Assembly: GCF_002994745.2 (NCBI RefSeq)
Contig: NC_037092.1
Span: 74,930,324 to 74,994,323 of the forward strand
Length of the DNA stretch: 64,000 nucleotides
Direction of reading: 5' to 3'
Source of the DNA: Rosa chinensis
Taxonomy: Eukaryota > Streptophyta > Magnoliopsida > Rosales > Rosaceae
Positions 33,070 through 43,196 of the stretch are shown in pieces; the stretch's first letter is position 1, and every line of letters begins with the position of its first letter. Under the pieces are notes generated by a model, which worked only from the letters and a program-made list of their open reading frames with translations, made no database searches and was not told the origin of the DNA. A program made the position numbers and the translations under genes.

Positions 33070-34711
33070 TATTTTACTAATGTGAGATAAACATACATAT
33101 GCATTTGTTATTATATTTAGAGGTGTTCGCTTTAGATCAATCTTCAAGGGTTATCTTTTTCAGAAGGAAAAAAATTATTCAATAGATAAATTGCATTAAT
33201 AATTCATTGCATTAATAATTCGATTCTTAAGCGATCTCAAATTAAATTAATTATTCGTAGATATAATGTTTATCCTTATAAGAGAAGAATTTTGATCATA
33301 TATAATAGTAGAACCAGTATAGGGTGCTAACAATGATACTTATATTCATAGCTAAAAGTAGCTAAAAGTGAAATATAACTAGTTAACTGTTTAGTTATGC
33401 TCCAGCAGAATATTACATCTCAAGTTAAATTTAGGTTTTAGTTAAATTTTTTCTCATCCTAGCTAAATATAGCTAGAGTGTTTAGCTAAAGCTAAATTTA
33501 GGTATTGGATAGCTATTCTATTGGAGATAGATCTTATCCTAATATTTGTTAAATTTCAATTTTTTTTTAAAATAGCTACTATGTTGGAGATGCCCTAACT
33601 ATACCCAATTCTAGATTGGTAACCACCCACTTCTCTACACACCCACAGGGTGTGAGCAATTTCTAGTTTATATTAACTTTTTATATACTTTTTTTTTCTT
33701 TTCATAAAAAAAAAAATTATGAGCCTAATACCATTTAATCTAGTGACATAACTCTCCCTTTCAGTAGAAGGTTGTGAGTTCGACTCATATAAGACTAATT
33801 GTTTCAATTAAAAAAAAAATGAAGTCTAAAAAACAAAAGAACAAACTTTTAACTACCAATTAGGTGTTCAATTTTAATTCAAAAACTAAAAAGGCCTGGG
33901 AACATTATAAATAAGTCACCCACTTATAAGTTATATTTTATTTTGTCCCTTTTTAGATGTGAGATTTTCACTATCCAATGGAATTTACCTTATGCGGAAG
34001 AAAACATCAAAGATGGAACTAGAGTAAGAAAAAACAAATTTAACTGTAAAAAGTTGGATATTTGTGTGGCACGTATTTTTTACCTCTCGTCAAACTTGGT
34101 ATTTGCTGCAGAACTCACTATGATTTGTATCTCAGTGCACATATTTTCCATTATTATGACATCCTTCACTCCCAGGTTTTCAAAACTTACGTCTCCTGGT
34201 ATAACAACGACTTTTTGAGATATAAAGGAGTCAAAATCTTCACCCCATGTTTCTTTCAGAACCTTGAACAACTCCTTCCCTAAGATCTTGGTGCACAAAT
34301 TCAAAGTAAACTAGTAAACTACTCTAGGTCTTCAACTTTCAAAATTGCATGGAAACACAATTACTGTTATTGCATGCATGTGTGCTTGCCATTTTTGATT
34401 TGTAAATAATTAACGACTATGTAGTTGTGCGTGTTATAGAATACCTCATTCTTCATTCGATATGCAGCAGATTCAGCATCAGTTGCTCTTACAAGAAGAT
34501 AAAGCCTCTTGACGTCGGGTTGAACCCTCAAAATTTTCTCTACGAGTACTGCATAATACATTAACGTAACAAATTGATGAGAGAGACTGAGAGAGACACA
34601 GAGAGAGAGAGAGAGAGAGAGAGCTATCGTACCCATTCCAAGGAAACCAGTGGCTCCAGTTATCAAAATGGTCTTATTGCTTAGGTATGCCACTATGCTC
34701 TCCAACTCCAT
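27214..34711 (-). CDS. Alcohol-forming fatty acyl-CoA reductase (FAR/CER4-like), ten exons
   Basis: Reduces long or very-long-chain acyl-CoA/ACP to primary fatty alcohols with NADPH, for cuticular wax, suberin or pollen exine. Exons joined by eye on the minus strand: 34711-34633, 34548-34445, 34286-34084, 33019-32919, 29173-28978, 28818-28654, 28468-28387, 28225-27959, 27588-27461, 27370-27214. All phases agree and give 493 residues, the family's normal length. Seen: N-terminal NADPH site TGATGFLG (~18-25), FDERYD near 128, HISTAYVCGE across the exon 4/5 junction, the YxxxK catalytic pair in TYVFTK (~236-241), [15 protein letters not shown], and a C-terminal FAR domain ([11 protein letters not shown] ... 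[13 protein letters not shown]). All introns start GT; intron 5 has a weak donor (GTCTTA). GFLGMVLVEK replaces the commoner GFLAKIFVEK. Intron 4 (32918-29174) is swollen by a transposon. The gene looks intact. Subfamily is uncertain. Confidence 0.9.
30232..31906. repeat. Large foldback inverted repeat with ~700-900-bp arms
   Basis: The left arm (~30232-31136) and right arm (~31207-31906) are reverse complements with a spacer of about 70 bp. Matched blocks include GGGCAGAA, GTTTTGAATTGATGTAATC, AAAGTTTTATTTGTCTAA, AAAGTTCTATT(G/A)GGGGGCAATAG, GTCTCCTATGG/CCATAGGAGAC, a (CT)n/(GA)n tract, AAATGG(T/G)ATTA and CACAAACCC/GGGTTTCTGTC. The left arm is longer because one ~115-bp block is duplicated within it. 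An 18-base C homopolymer lies at 31826-31843. Confidence 0.85.
30270..30760. repeat. CTATTGGGGGGCAATAG motif array
   Basis: A dozen or so copies of (T/C)TATTGGGGG(G)CAATA(G/C) are scattered through the left foldback arm, with inverted counterparts at 31540-31870. Each motif is itself a small palindrome (TATTG/CAATA) around a G-run. Confidence 0.75.
33322..33595. mobile_element. Possible MITE in intron 3 of the reductase gene
   Basis: The right end reads, inwards on the minus strand, GGGCATCTCCAACATAGTAGCTA, a typical start for Tourist/PIF-Harbinger MITEs. The left end GGGTGCTAACAATGATACT is only loosely similar. The interior is rich in TAGCTAAA. No 3-bp duplication is clear. Confidence 0.35.
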
Positions 34712-34832
34712 TTAAGAAAATAATTAAAATTAGAAGTGATAGAGGGAATGAAGTCTAGCCTTGGTCGAGTAGTGCACTTAACCTAAAGCTTAATTTGGAT
34801 GATCGAATAATTTCAAAACCTAATGTGATGGG

Positions 34833-34840
34833 TTTATATA
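34833..34840 (-). promoter_or_regulatory. TATA box of the reductase gene
   Basis: TATATAAA on the minus strand about 125 nt upstream of the ATG at 34711. Confidence 0.6.
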
Positions 34841-34849
34841 GCCATAAGT

Positions 34850-36570
34850 AAACTTCACCGATTGGCCAGAATTCTATAGCAGGACGAATATAATAAATAC
34901 ACCCGCCAACTACCAACAACCTGGCAAAATCTTCTCAGGTGTTCGTTGGGTTTTTATAGGATATTATCCTTAAAACCCTAAACCTAACTTGAAAGGAGTG
35001 ATATATGTTTCCATGAGTCACGATGTCTCATGGACTGTATAGGCTGAAAAATGCTAATTTAGAGGTTTAGTTAGTATATTAGATTTTTCAAAAAGCAGGT
35101 TAGAGATTTAATAAGTCGAGATGTCTAAATGCTAATTTTAGATGTTTGAATAAAAACACTCTCTAGAAACTTACAAGAAAAGAAAAAAAAAATTAGATGC
35201 ATTGTTTAAGTAAAATCTAGCCCCACCAAAATGATCGACATTATTATAGGCAATTGAAGATTTGAAGTTTTTGTAACTTTGTATGCCTGGTTGGTGGTGG
35301 ATGCGATGGGTACATGCCCTGCAGAGGAAGGACGTTCTAATGCGTGGCTTGTTGGGCATGGTGGATGCCGCGGGTACATGCCCTGCAGAACAAACGCGTT
35401 CTATTAGTGGCCTGATAGTAATCCGTTGTTTCCGTCTTTATTATTCAGCTAACACGTTTAGGCACTTTACTTACTCCCTTAAATAAGGATCGACATGTAA
35501 CGATCGTAGTGGGACTCTCAAATGAATGCTCTACGGGAGACCCTAACTAATTGCACCAAAAAAAAAAAAAAAACAGAGAGATCCTAACTGCTACCTAGAG
35601 GCTAGAGTTCCCTATTGTCAGTCTTCCTATGGACAAAGGTTCAAAGTCAAAAAATAATTTCATTTCATCAAAATCATAAGCTTCTTGTTCTTCACTAAAG
35701 CAATTAACAGTTCAAATTTTTTATAAAACCAGTTCTCTTTCTCATGTCAGATCTCATGATTACATGGTCTCTCTTGCCAAATTCACTGTGTTTGTCGAAA
35801 TTGGAGATCTGATTGAAGCTCTTGGTCATCACTATTAACAAAAGTTGGCCCGTACATGTATTGTGACGTTCCTGACTTCCTGTACTATATCTAGCTTCAT
35901 TATCGAGGTGAAGTAGGAGCAAGGGAAATCAATCTATTGAAGTATTAGACATATTATGATCACATACCTTTTTTTATATTTTTTTAGGATATATGATCAC
36001 ATGACTTTGCCCAGAAAAGAAATGAAAAAGCCTTCGCAATATATTCATTTTCCTGTATGTGTTTTAATTATTACTTTCCTCAATTTACGAGTAAGTAATT
36101 AAGCAAATAAACACTATCCAAGTAGAAACGTTTCATGATTAGTGAATAATAAAGCAAAGTATTCTGTAAAAATAAAGCATAACGATAACATTAATTGCAA
36201 TTCTAATTTTAGTGGTCAATTGAGTGAAATGTCTGATTTGTCTCTACACTTAACGGAGGAATAACATAATATAGACGGAAGCTTCTTAGTGATGTGATTT
36301 CAGAAGTCCAGATACCTATTTGATCACTTTGAAAGTCCAGGTACTATTATGTCCGGTTCGAGAAAGTTCAGATCTCACCTATGATAAAAATCATTTTGTT
36401 TTATGCTATGAGTTTTATTGGTTACCTATTCTAAAGGTATAATATTCAGTGATATTCATGGCTATGAGGTATGTTGTCTTATGCTATGAGTTTTTTAGAT
36501 ACATTGTCAAGAGGTATATAGTTTTAGATATCTCATTGCTTTGTGATTTATTAGTTCCCTATTCTAGAGG
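34850..36570. other. Intergenic region, no gene seen
   Basis: Upstream of the reductase gene and left flank of the Tat element. It contains a ~50-bp tandem repeat (35289-35403) and a loose ~60-bp repeat near 36400-36570 (GCTATGAG..., CTATTCTA(A/G)AGGT). Short ORFs have no recognisable domain. Confidence 0.5.
35289..35403. repeat. Tandem pair sharing GGGTACATGCCCTGCAGA
   Basis: 35289-35339 and 35355-35403 align around GGTGGATGC(G/C)..GGGTACATGCCCTGCAGA and end (A/G)CG(T/C)(G)TTCTA. Confidence 0.7.
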
Positions 36571-37090
36571 TGTTAATGCTCAGAATACCGCACAAGGTGT
36601 CGGTTTTCAATAACGTGGACAAGGGTTCAATCATCCGATATGTTGTGAGTTTTCAAAGTCTCGCTATCTGTCAAGAGAAATACAACGACGTCAAGAGGGG
36701 AGATCGCGGTTGGCGGTCTTTGCTCCTCCGATGCTCCGATGCTAAAGTTAGACAATGTATTTATGTTGACAAAGTAGCGATTGGTAGCTATCAAATGCGT
36801 AAAGAATGAAGAGAGAGAAGTGGATCTTTTATAGGTGGAATAGTGTGTTACCTTAGTCTTATTTTTGATGTGGGACTGATATGCTTCAGTTTGATGACTT
36901 TTAGTCCTTTCTGCAGGGATGTCTTTGGCTGCGCGTGTCGGCGGGTTGAGGCATGTTTCGGCCTGGAACTGGTTTGTCGGTGAAGGTTGGATTGCTGTGT
37001 TCCCAGGGTCATACCGTCAAGGCCATTTCGACAAAGTGAGGTAGTCTGGTATGAGTGCTGATTATGGCCGGCAGATACCATGTATATACA
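36571..37090 (-). repeat. 3' LTR of minus-strand Tat element
   Basis: 520 bp. Contains CTATAAAAG in the sense direction (near 36829) and a 9-bp duplication (CTCCGATG) absent from the other LTR. Confidence 0.92.
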
Positions 37091-37101
37091 AGTCCCCCAA
37101 G
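37091..37101 (-). promoter_or_regulatory. Polypurine tract of minus-strand Tat element
   Basis: Minus strand CTTGGGGGACT directly before the 3' LTR. Confidence 0.75.
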
Positions 37102-38597
37102 TCTCCAGTCAAGGAGAGATTTCTTGGTTGGGGAGTTATTACCGCTAAGTCAAAACCTTAGGTTACATGTCGGGCGTAATCAGTGCAAGTGCGTCGTCAA
37201 CCATGGACTTCATATGAGTGAGCGCTTTTGCCCTTTTGGGTGGGCCCATGCTAGGCCCTCCAGGGAGTCCCCTACTCCCCGGCTAAGAAAGATCTCCATT
37301 TGGTCGGGTGATTGTTTGCTGAGGGGAGCTGCTTGACAACATGTGGCGGTGGGTAGTGATCCCACTCTTCTGGTGCCCTAGTGTCAGGGGTTTAATGGCC
37401 TGATTAGTGGTTACCGTGGGCTATGTTAACGCGTTCCTTACTCTTTCCCAGAGGAGAAAAACTTGACTGCACTGCCTCGTAGGGATCGGTGTACTGATAA
37501 TAAGTAGGGGTGTCCATTGCTGGATACCTCCCCTTTAAGTATGGACTATGTCGGTTATTATGGCTATGCTGCCTTTTGGCGGATGGAGTGATGATGTCGG
37601 GAAACTGGGTGTGAACCGGGAATGAAACTGGTTTACTGCGAGGAGGTTCGTTATCGACAAACAATTGTGTTGGTGGTTCAAAAGTTGTTGGTGAAAATAG
37701 GATGTTAGCTGTGAAACTAGGATGTTGGCGGTGAGCCTATTTTTCTGGAATATTGGCTTCTTAAAGGTGGACTTTCATTGCGTAACCTTAGCGGAGAGGC
37801 AGTGTTGTTGTCGGAAAATGATGCTCATTAACGGCAAGCCGCCTTGACTGGCAGTGGCCTTTTGAATTTTGAGTTTTCTTTAAGATTCGGAGTGATCTTC
37901 TGACAAGGTAGGTGACACGTAGGAATTTTTGACTGGCATGGCGTGCGTGGGTGTGTCGCTTCCTAGCATTTGTCATTTCGCCATAAATGTGACATTTATG
38001 ATTTTGTGGATTTTACTGAGGCGACGTCTCAGTTAGTGAGGGTACGTGGTGTGATCTTGCAGGGCGGTTACTTTTCGTCGACGGTGGAGATTTGTCAAGG
38101 GAATTCGTATTTAAGGGGGAAACAAGGCCTAGTTTCCCTCACTTTGCCTTATTCTTCTAACTCTCCTTTGTCTTCTTCGCTTAGAGAAACAGAGATCGAG
38201 TTGAGAGGAAAAAAATAAAAGATCGTGTAGAGGCGTAGAGATCGAGTGGATAGAGACAGAGATCGATTTAGTTTTGCTTTTTTTGTTGTGGTGCTCTTCT
38301 TCACTCTTCACTTTGCCAAGTTTCTGAGGTATGCTTTCTTTTTATGAGATTTTGTGTTCCTGGCTGAATTTTCTTTTTGGTAAATGTATGTGCTTCGTAG
38401 GGGTCGTAAAGATATGTTTGTGGTTTGATGTGTGTTGTGTTTGAGGGTTTGAGAAGTTTTGGTTTTCTGGGATTTTGTTGGGTTTTTGTCTGGGTTTTGA
38501 ACGATTGTGTTCTTGAGTGAGTTCTTGTGACTAATAGCATAGGGTAGGTTTAGATATAACTTGACTGTTAACTTCTAGGTTAGAGCCTTTGTGGGGC
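37102..38597 (+). other. Upstream and leader region of the antisense gene
   Basis: Within the 3' region of the Tat element. The plus strand shows a leader-like stretch (38150-38328), donor TTTCTGAG|GTATGC at 38329 and acceptor AACTTCTAG ending at 38578, which places an intron before the ATG at 38598. Plus-strand sequence at 38060-38330 is pyrimidine- and AGAGA-rich like a plant 5' UTR. No coding sequence is supported upstream of it. Confidence 0.45.
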
Positions 38598-41424
38598 ATG
38601 CCAGCCGTTATCAATATTTCAAGCAGCGAAGGCTCGGCGTCTGTCGTATCGTCCCTTAACTTATCGAAGAGGGGATTTATTGACTCGTTGCATCATTATG
38701 CAAGGGGTAGGTTTAAAGAGCCGCTAGATTTAATTCCATTGCAAACAATCTCTCCGCCACGAATGGTGCCGCCAAGAAGTGAAGAACACGAGGTTGTCCG
38801 GCAGAGAGAGGACGTAACATCGACGGACGTTAGTGAGGATAGTGTCGGTGTTTCAAGCCAAATTGATGAAGAAGTTGACATCAAAGCGGGGGTGCAAAGT
38901 TCTCGGCCTACCAACTTCTCCTGGACCCTTAGTGACAGCACCGGGGTGGAAGAGCCCACTTCTACTATGTCATGGCGGAAAATAAATAAACTGAGAGAAT
39001 AGTTTCGGCTACCTGGTATTGTGATGCTGTGGCCGTTCAAAAGGATGAGAAGGCTCCAAACTTAGCGGAGGGTTGTGCCGCCATTCACGAAGCCATCCTC
39101 CATCACTATGTGAAATTGCCGCTGCTTCCGAGTTTGCAATACCTGCTGTATGAGCTAAATATTGCAGTTGGCCAGGTTCTATAAATATATGGAAGATGTT
39201 GTTGGCTATGTCTGCCTTATGGAAATTATCGGGTGCAAATTCCCTACAGTGGCAGAGGTTTAGTTATTTTACGAGTTGACGTATAACGAGAGAAAGAAGT
39301 GCGGTGCCACCGTGAAACTAACTCGTCGGCCTGTCGCTCCCAAACTTCTGGAATACATTCCTGACTCTTCTATGATATGGAGGGCCACCATGTGTGTTGC
39401 CAAGTTAGGTTGGGAATATGACAAGAGGCCAAAAGGGGCCAGGGCACCGCGATTCAGGGTTCCGTCGAAGTTTCAAGTGATAAAAGGTTGTTGTTGATCA
39501 CTTGGGATATAATTTTGCATTGAGTGTCTCTTTTGTGTTTGTTGTTGAATCTGACGTCACCTTTGACTACTGTATTTGCCTCGTTATTTGATTACTTGCC
39601 TGTGTGTTTGCAGAGGGTTGGAGACTGAAGTTGACGGACATCAAACAATAACAAGTGTGTCGTGTGCACTACTGCTAGACGAACAAGAACTGCCTTGATC
39701 TTCGTGTTCTGTCACACTGGTCACTGCTAATTCGCTTGGCTCTTACTCGTGAGCCTAGTAAGTGGCGCTTGTCACTGGACCTTTGTACTTTGTTGTGTTG
39801 TTGTCGTTGCCTGAATCGTGATTTTTTACTTGTTATAGAGGCAATTCGAACAAACAAGAGGACCGACAAAGTTTTGAAGAAAGCAATGGCGGATCTTGAC
39901 GGGATTAAAGATTATGTTAACTTCATGATTGTCAAGTCTGCCAAGGTGCGCAAGAAGATCGTTGACCCTAAGTCAAGGGTGGTAACGACGAAGACTATGG
40001 GAGCTCCCCTGCATTCCAATAGTGCAAAGTTGAGGAAGAAAAAAATTGGTGGCAAAGAGAAAGATGTGGCGATAAGGCTGAGCAAGAAAATGAGCAGACT
40101 GGGTTGGTTCTGGAAGTTCCTGCAGGCAAGTCTCAAGAGAAGACTACAACTGTCCTTAGAGAACAAGATGTGGCGGATAAAGATGGTAATAAGGATGTAA
40201 AGAAGAAGAATGATGTTGAGAAAGAGAAGAAAAAGAAGATTAAGGTGGAGAAAGAAGGGACCAAACATGACGGGAAAGATGCTCGTGAAAGCATTGTTGA
40301 GAGTTTGGGTTTTGGCGATAGCGCCATTGGTCAATCTGAAGGGCAATCGTCTGTTTTGCAGAAGAGGAAAGTTGGCGCCTCGGTCATTCCCCTTGACCAT
40401 GAGAAAAGGGTCAAGATTACTGAAAAGAATGTTGCTGCTGGTGGTAGTCAAGGTTCCGGGGGAGGCAGGTTTGTTTCCGACAATCCTGTTCTTGGGCTGG
40501 TTCAGAGTGTGCCCGCTGGTCAACAGGGTTTTCTATACAAGGTGTGCGAGCGACTTGGTTTTGGCGGCAAGGGGAGAGTTTCTTGGCCTGTGGAGGCATC
40601 AAAGATGGAAACATCTTTGGACCTTATTTTGAAGGGTGCCCACGAGCTTTACCTCTATCAGGGTTCGTCGCAGGAGCGTAAGTTGAAGCAAGAGTTTCTG
40701 CAAGGGCAACATGACTTGGCGGCAGAGAGAGAGAGAAAAATAAAATAACTGAGGGGAACATTGCCAAGCTCGATGGGGCCCTCCTTGATGTTTAGGAAAA
40801 GTTCAAGCATGCGGTTGACAAAACTATCATCGATACCACCACCGTCTCCAACTTGAACTCCGAGTTGGTGGCTCTGAAAATGGAGAAAGTTGATAGGGAG
40901 GATACTATCTCCCAACTGCAAGAGGCATTTACGTAAAAGAAAAGGAGTTGGCGGACTTCCAGTCTGCTAGGCGGGAGGAAGTGGCGAAGATGGTGGAGGA
41001 TGAGAAAACAAGGGTTGGCTTGGAAGTAGTGGAGGCCTTCAAAAAGTCTGCTGAGTTTATGGAGCTTTTGACAAATGCCGGTAGGCAAGGTGCCGCTGCT
41101 AACTATCAGGAGCTTGAGGAGAAAGGGTATTTGAATTTTGACAAGATTGTCGCCGACCAAGCTCCGCCAAGTCCCTTGGAAGGCAAAGATGTTGAGGAGT
41201 ATGGGGATGACGAGTCTTCATAAGCCGAGTCCTCTGATCGCGATGAAGGAAGTAGTTCTTCCGGGGAGGATGACGTCAGGTTCGACGGTAATCCTAAGAC
41301 TCCAATGGCGACAGGTAAAGCTGAGAAGAGGAAAGGAACTATTCGTCAACCTGTTCAGAAGCGTAGCCGCAGTGATTGTGCTTCAGGTTCCTCCCCGCAT
41401 GTTGATGAGGATTCTCAGGAGTAG
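38598..41424 (+). pseudogene. Antisense gene in the Tat 3' region, 'putative gypsy-type transposon' (PF04195-like)
   Basis: Opposite in direction to gag-pol. From the ATG at 38598 (PAVINISSSEGSASVV...) the frame runs to a stop at 39000. Shifted pieces then continue: AIHEAILHHYVKLPLLPSL at ~39090, VGYVCLMEIIGCKFPTVAEV at ~39205, the 39276-39490 block (YIPDSSMIWRATMCVAKLGWEYD, PRFRVPSKFQV), a Lys/Glu-rich stretch (39880-40260), 40104-40748 and 40948-41223 with coiled-coil character, and a Ser/Asp-rich tail ending at 41424. The AIHEA...LPLLPS...GYVCL...FP layout recalls the plant family labelled Transposase_28/putative gypsy type transposon. Candidate introns exist (e.g. 39486-39612, acceptor TTTGCAG). 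Function unknown. This copy is broken by at least two frame changes. Confidence 0.6.
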
Positions 41425-41837
41425 AGTTGTCAGTAGTTTAGTTTAGTTTTTTTTTTTGGTAACATTGTGGTTGTGTAGATGCTCTGTGTTGAAAAATATG
41501 GAAAATTTTGGTTGGGGAGTCCCAACTTTCCTTTTGAATGTGATACTTCTTTTGTTCTCTTGCGTATGATGAATGTTTATCCGCTAAGTGTTTTTTTCGG
41601 AATGCGTATTTTTGTATGTCAATGGAACATGACAAGAATTGAGATTGGTCCGCTAATTGCACATATTGTCCTTGCCTGTTTTACATGCGAAAGGTGTTGG
41701 CGTGACCAGACTTGAGTTTTTTATTTTTTTTGGGTGCATGTGTGGGACAATGGTTTTAATAATTCCTCGTTTCATTGACGACTGGGTAGAACCAGTGCTT
41801 ACAAAAATATGTGTACCCGTAGGGTAGCTTTTCTTAT

Positions 41838-43190
41838 CTAAGCTTTGCAAAAATTAGCTAAATGAAGATGCTCTGAGCGTAGTTTGTAGTAGTAGCGGAG
41901 ATATTCAATGTTCCAAGGATGGGTGGATATGACGCCTTCCTTGTTCTTTAAGTAGCATGTGTCGGGACTCACCACTTCTACAATTTGGTAAAGTCCTTCC
42001 CAAGTTGGGCGGAGTGCTTTAGGTGGTGGAATGACTTCCTTCATTACCCAATCTCCAAGTTGGAGGTTCATGGCCTTAACAAGAGTGTTGTGAAAATGCG
42101 ACACACACTGCTTATTTTGCAAATTGTGCAATTGTGCACTGTCTCATTTTTCTTCGAGTAGATCCTTGTTGAGGTTGACACCTTCAACGTTTGTCATGGT
42201 GTTGTAACCGTTTACTCTGGCCGTAGGTTGGGTTACCTCGATGGGGAGGACTGCTTATGTGCCGAACATCATGCAGAAAGGGGTTTCATCGTTGGCGGAT
42301 GTTGGTGTTGTCCTGATGGCCCATAGAAACTCCAGGAGCTTTTCAGCCCATAGACCTTTCTTGTCCTCCAAATTCTTTTTTAAGCAGCTTCTTGATAATT
42401 TTGTTGGCGACCTCATCTTGTCCATTGGTTTCGGGGTGTGCTACAAATGCAAAGATCATCTTGGTGCCTAGTTTGGCAGTGAAACTGATGATTTCCTCAT
42501 TGTTAAACTATATTCCATTGTTGGTGATGATTATCGGGGACTCCATAGCGATAGTAAATGTTTTTCCAGAGGAAATGCTGTACTTTGGGGGTTGTGATGG
42601 CTGTTAACAGTTCAGCCTCGATCCACTTGTTGTCGTAATCAATGGTCACGATTATGTACTTGAACTGACCTTTGGCGGTTTGCAATTTTCCGACAATATC
42701 CAGTCCCCATGTGGAGTGGATCCATGATCCGGTAATGATGGATAGTGGTTCTGCTGGTGCATGTGGCAGGTCTACATATTGCTAGTATTTATGACATGGC
42801 CGTGATATTTCTTTGGCATCATCTCCCAATGATGGCCAAAAGTATCCCTGACGCATGGTGCGGTTGGCGAGTGATCTGGCGCCTGAGTGGTTGTCGTATT
42901 CTCCACCGTGTATTTTTGCTAAAACTTGTCTTCCCTCTTCTGTCGTCAAACACTTTAGGTTGGGATGTGTGAATCCTTAGCGGTAAAGCTTGCCATTTTG
43001 GATGTTATAGCGTGTTGCCCTTCGCACAAGTCATCTTGCTTTGACCTTGTCGGATGGTAATGTGTCGTCACGTTTGTACTTGAGTATTTCATCCATCCAA
43101 TTTGGGCTTATATCAACTGTGTAAATTTCCGCCAGAGTTTTTATGATGCTAGGTTTGTCTAGTCTCCACCTAAGTGTTGGTTGGGCTATG
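41838..43190 (-). pseudogene. Tat integrase, fragmented
   Basis: Minus-strand pieces: 42685-42503 (TAKGQFKYIIVTIDYDNKWIEAE, the catalytic-core start, with VPDNHHQQWN where D-N-G is expected) and 42131-41838 (QLGDWVMKEV ... WEGLYQIVEVVSPDTCYL, the C-terminal DNA-binding part). Between them only broken frames remain. It would insert element cDNA into the genome. Not functional. Confidence 0.8.
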
Positions 43191-43196
43191 ATGTGG

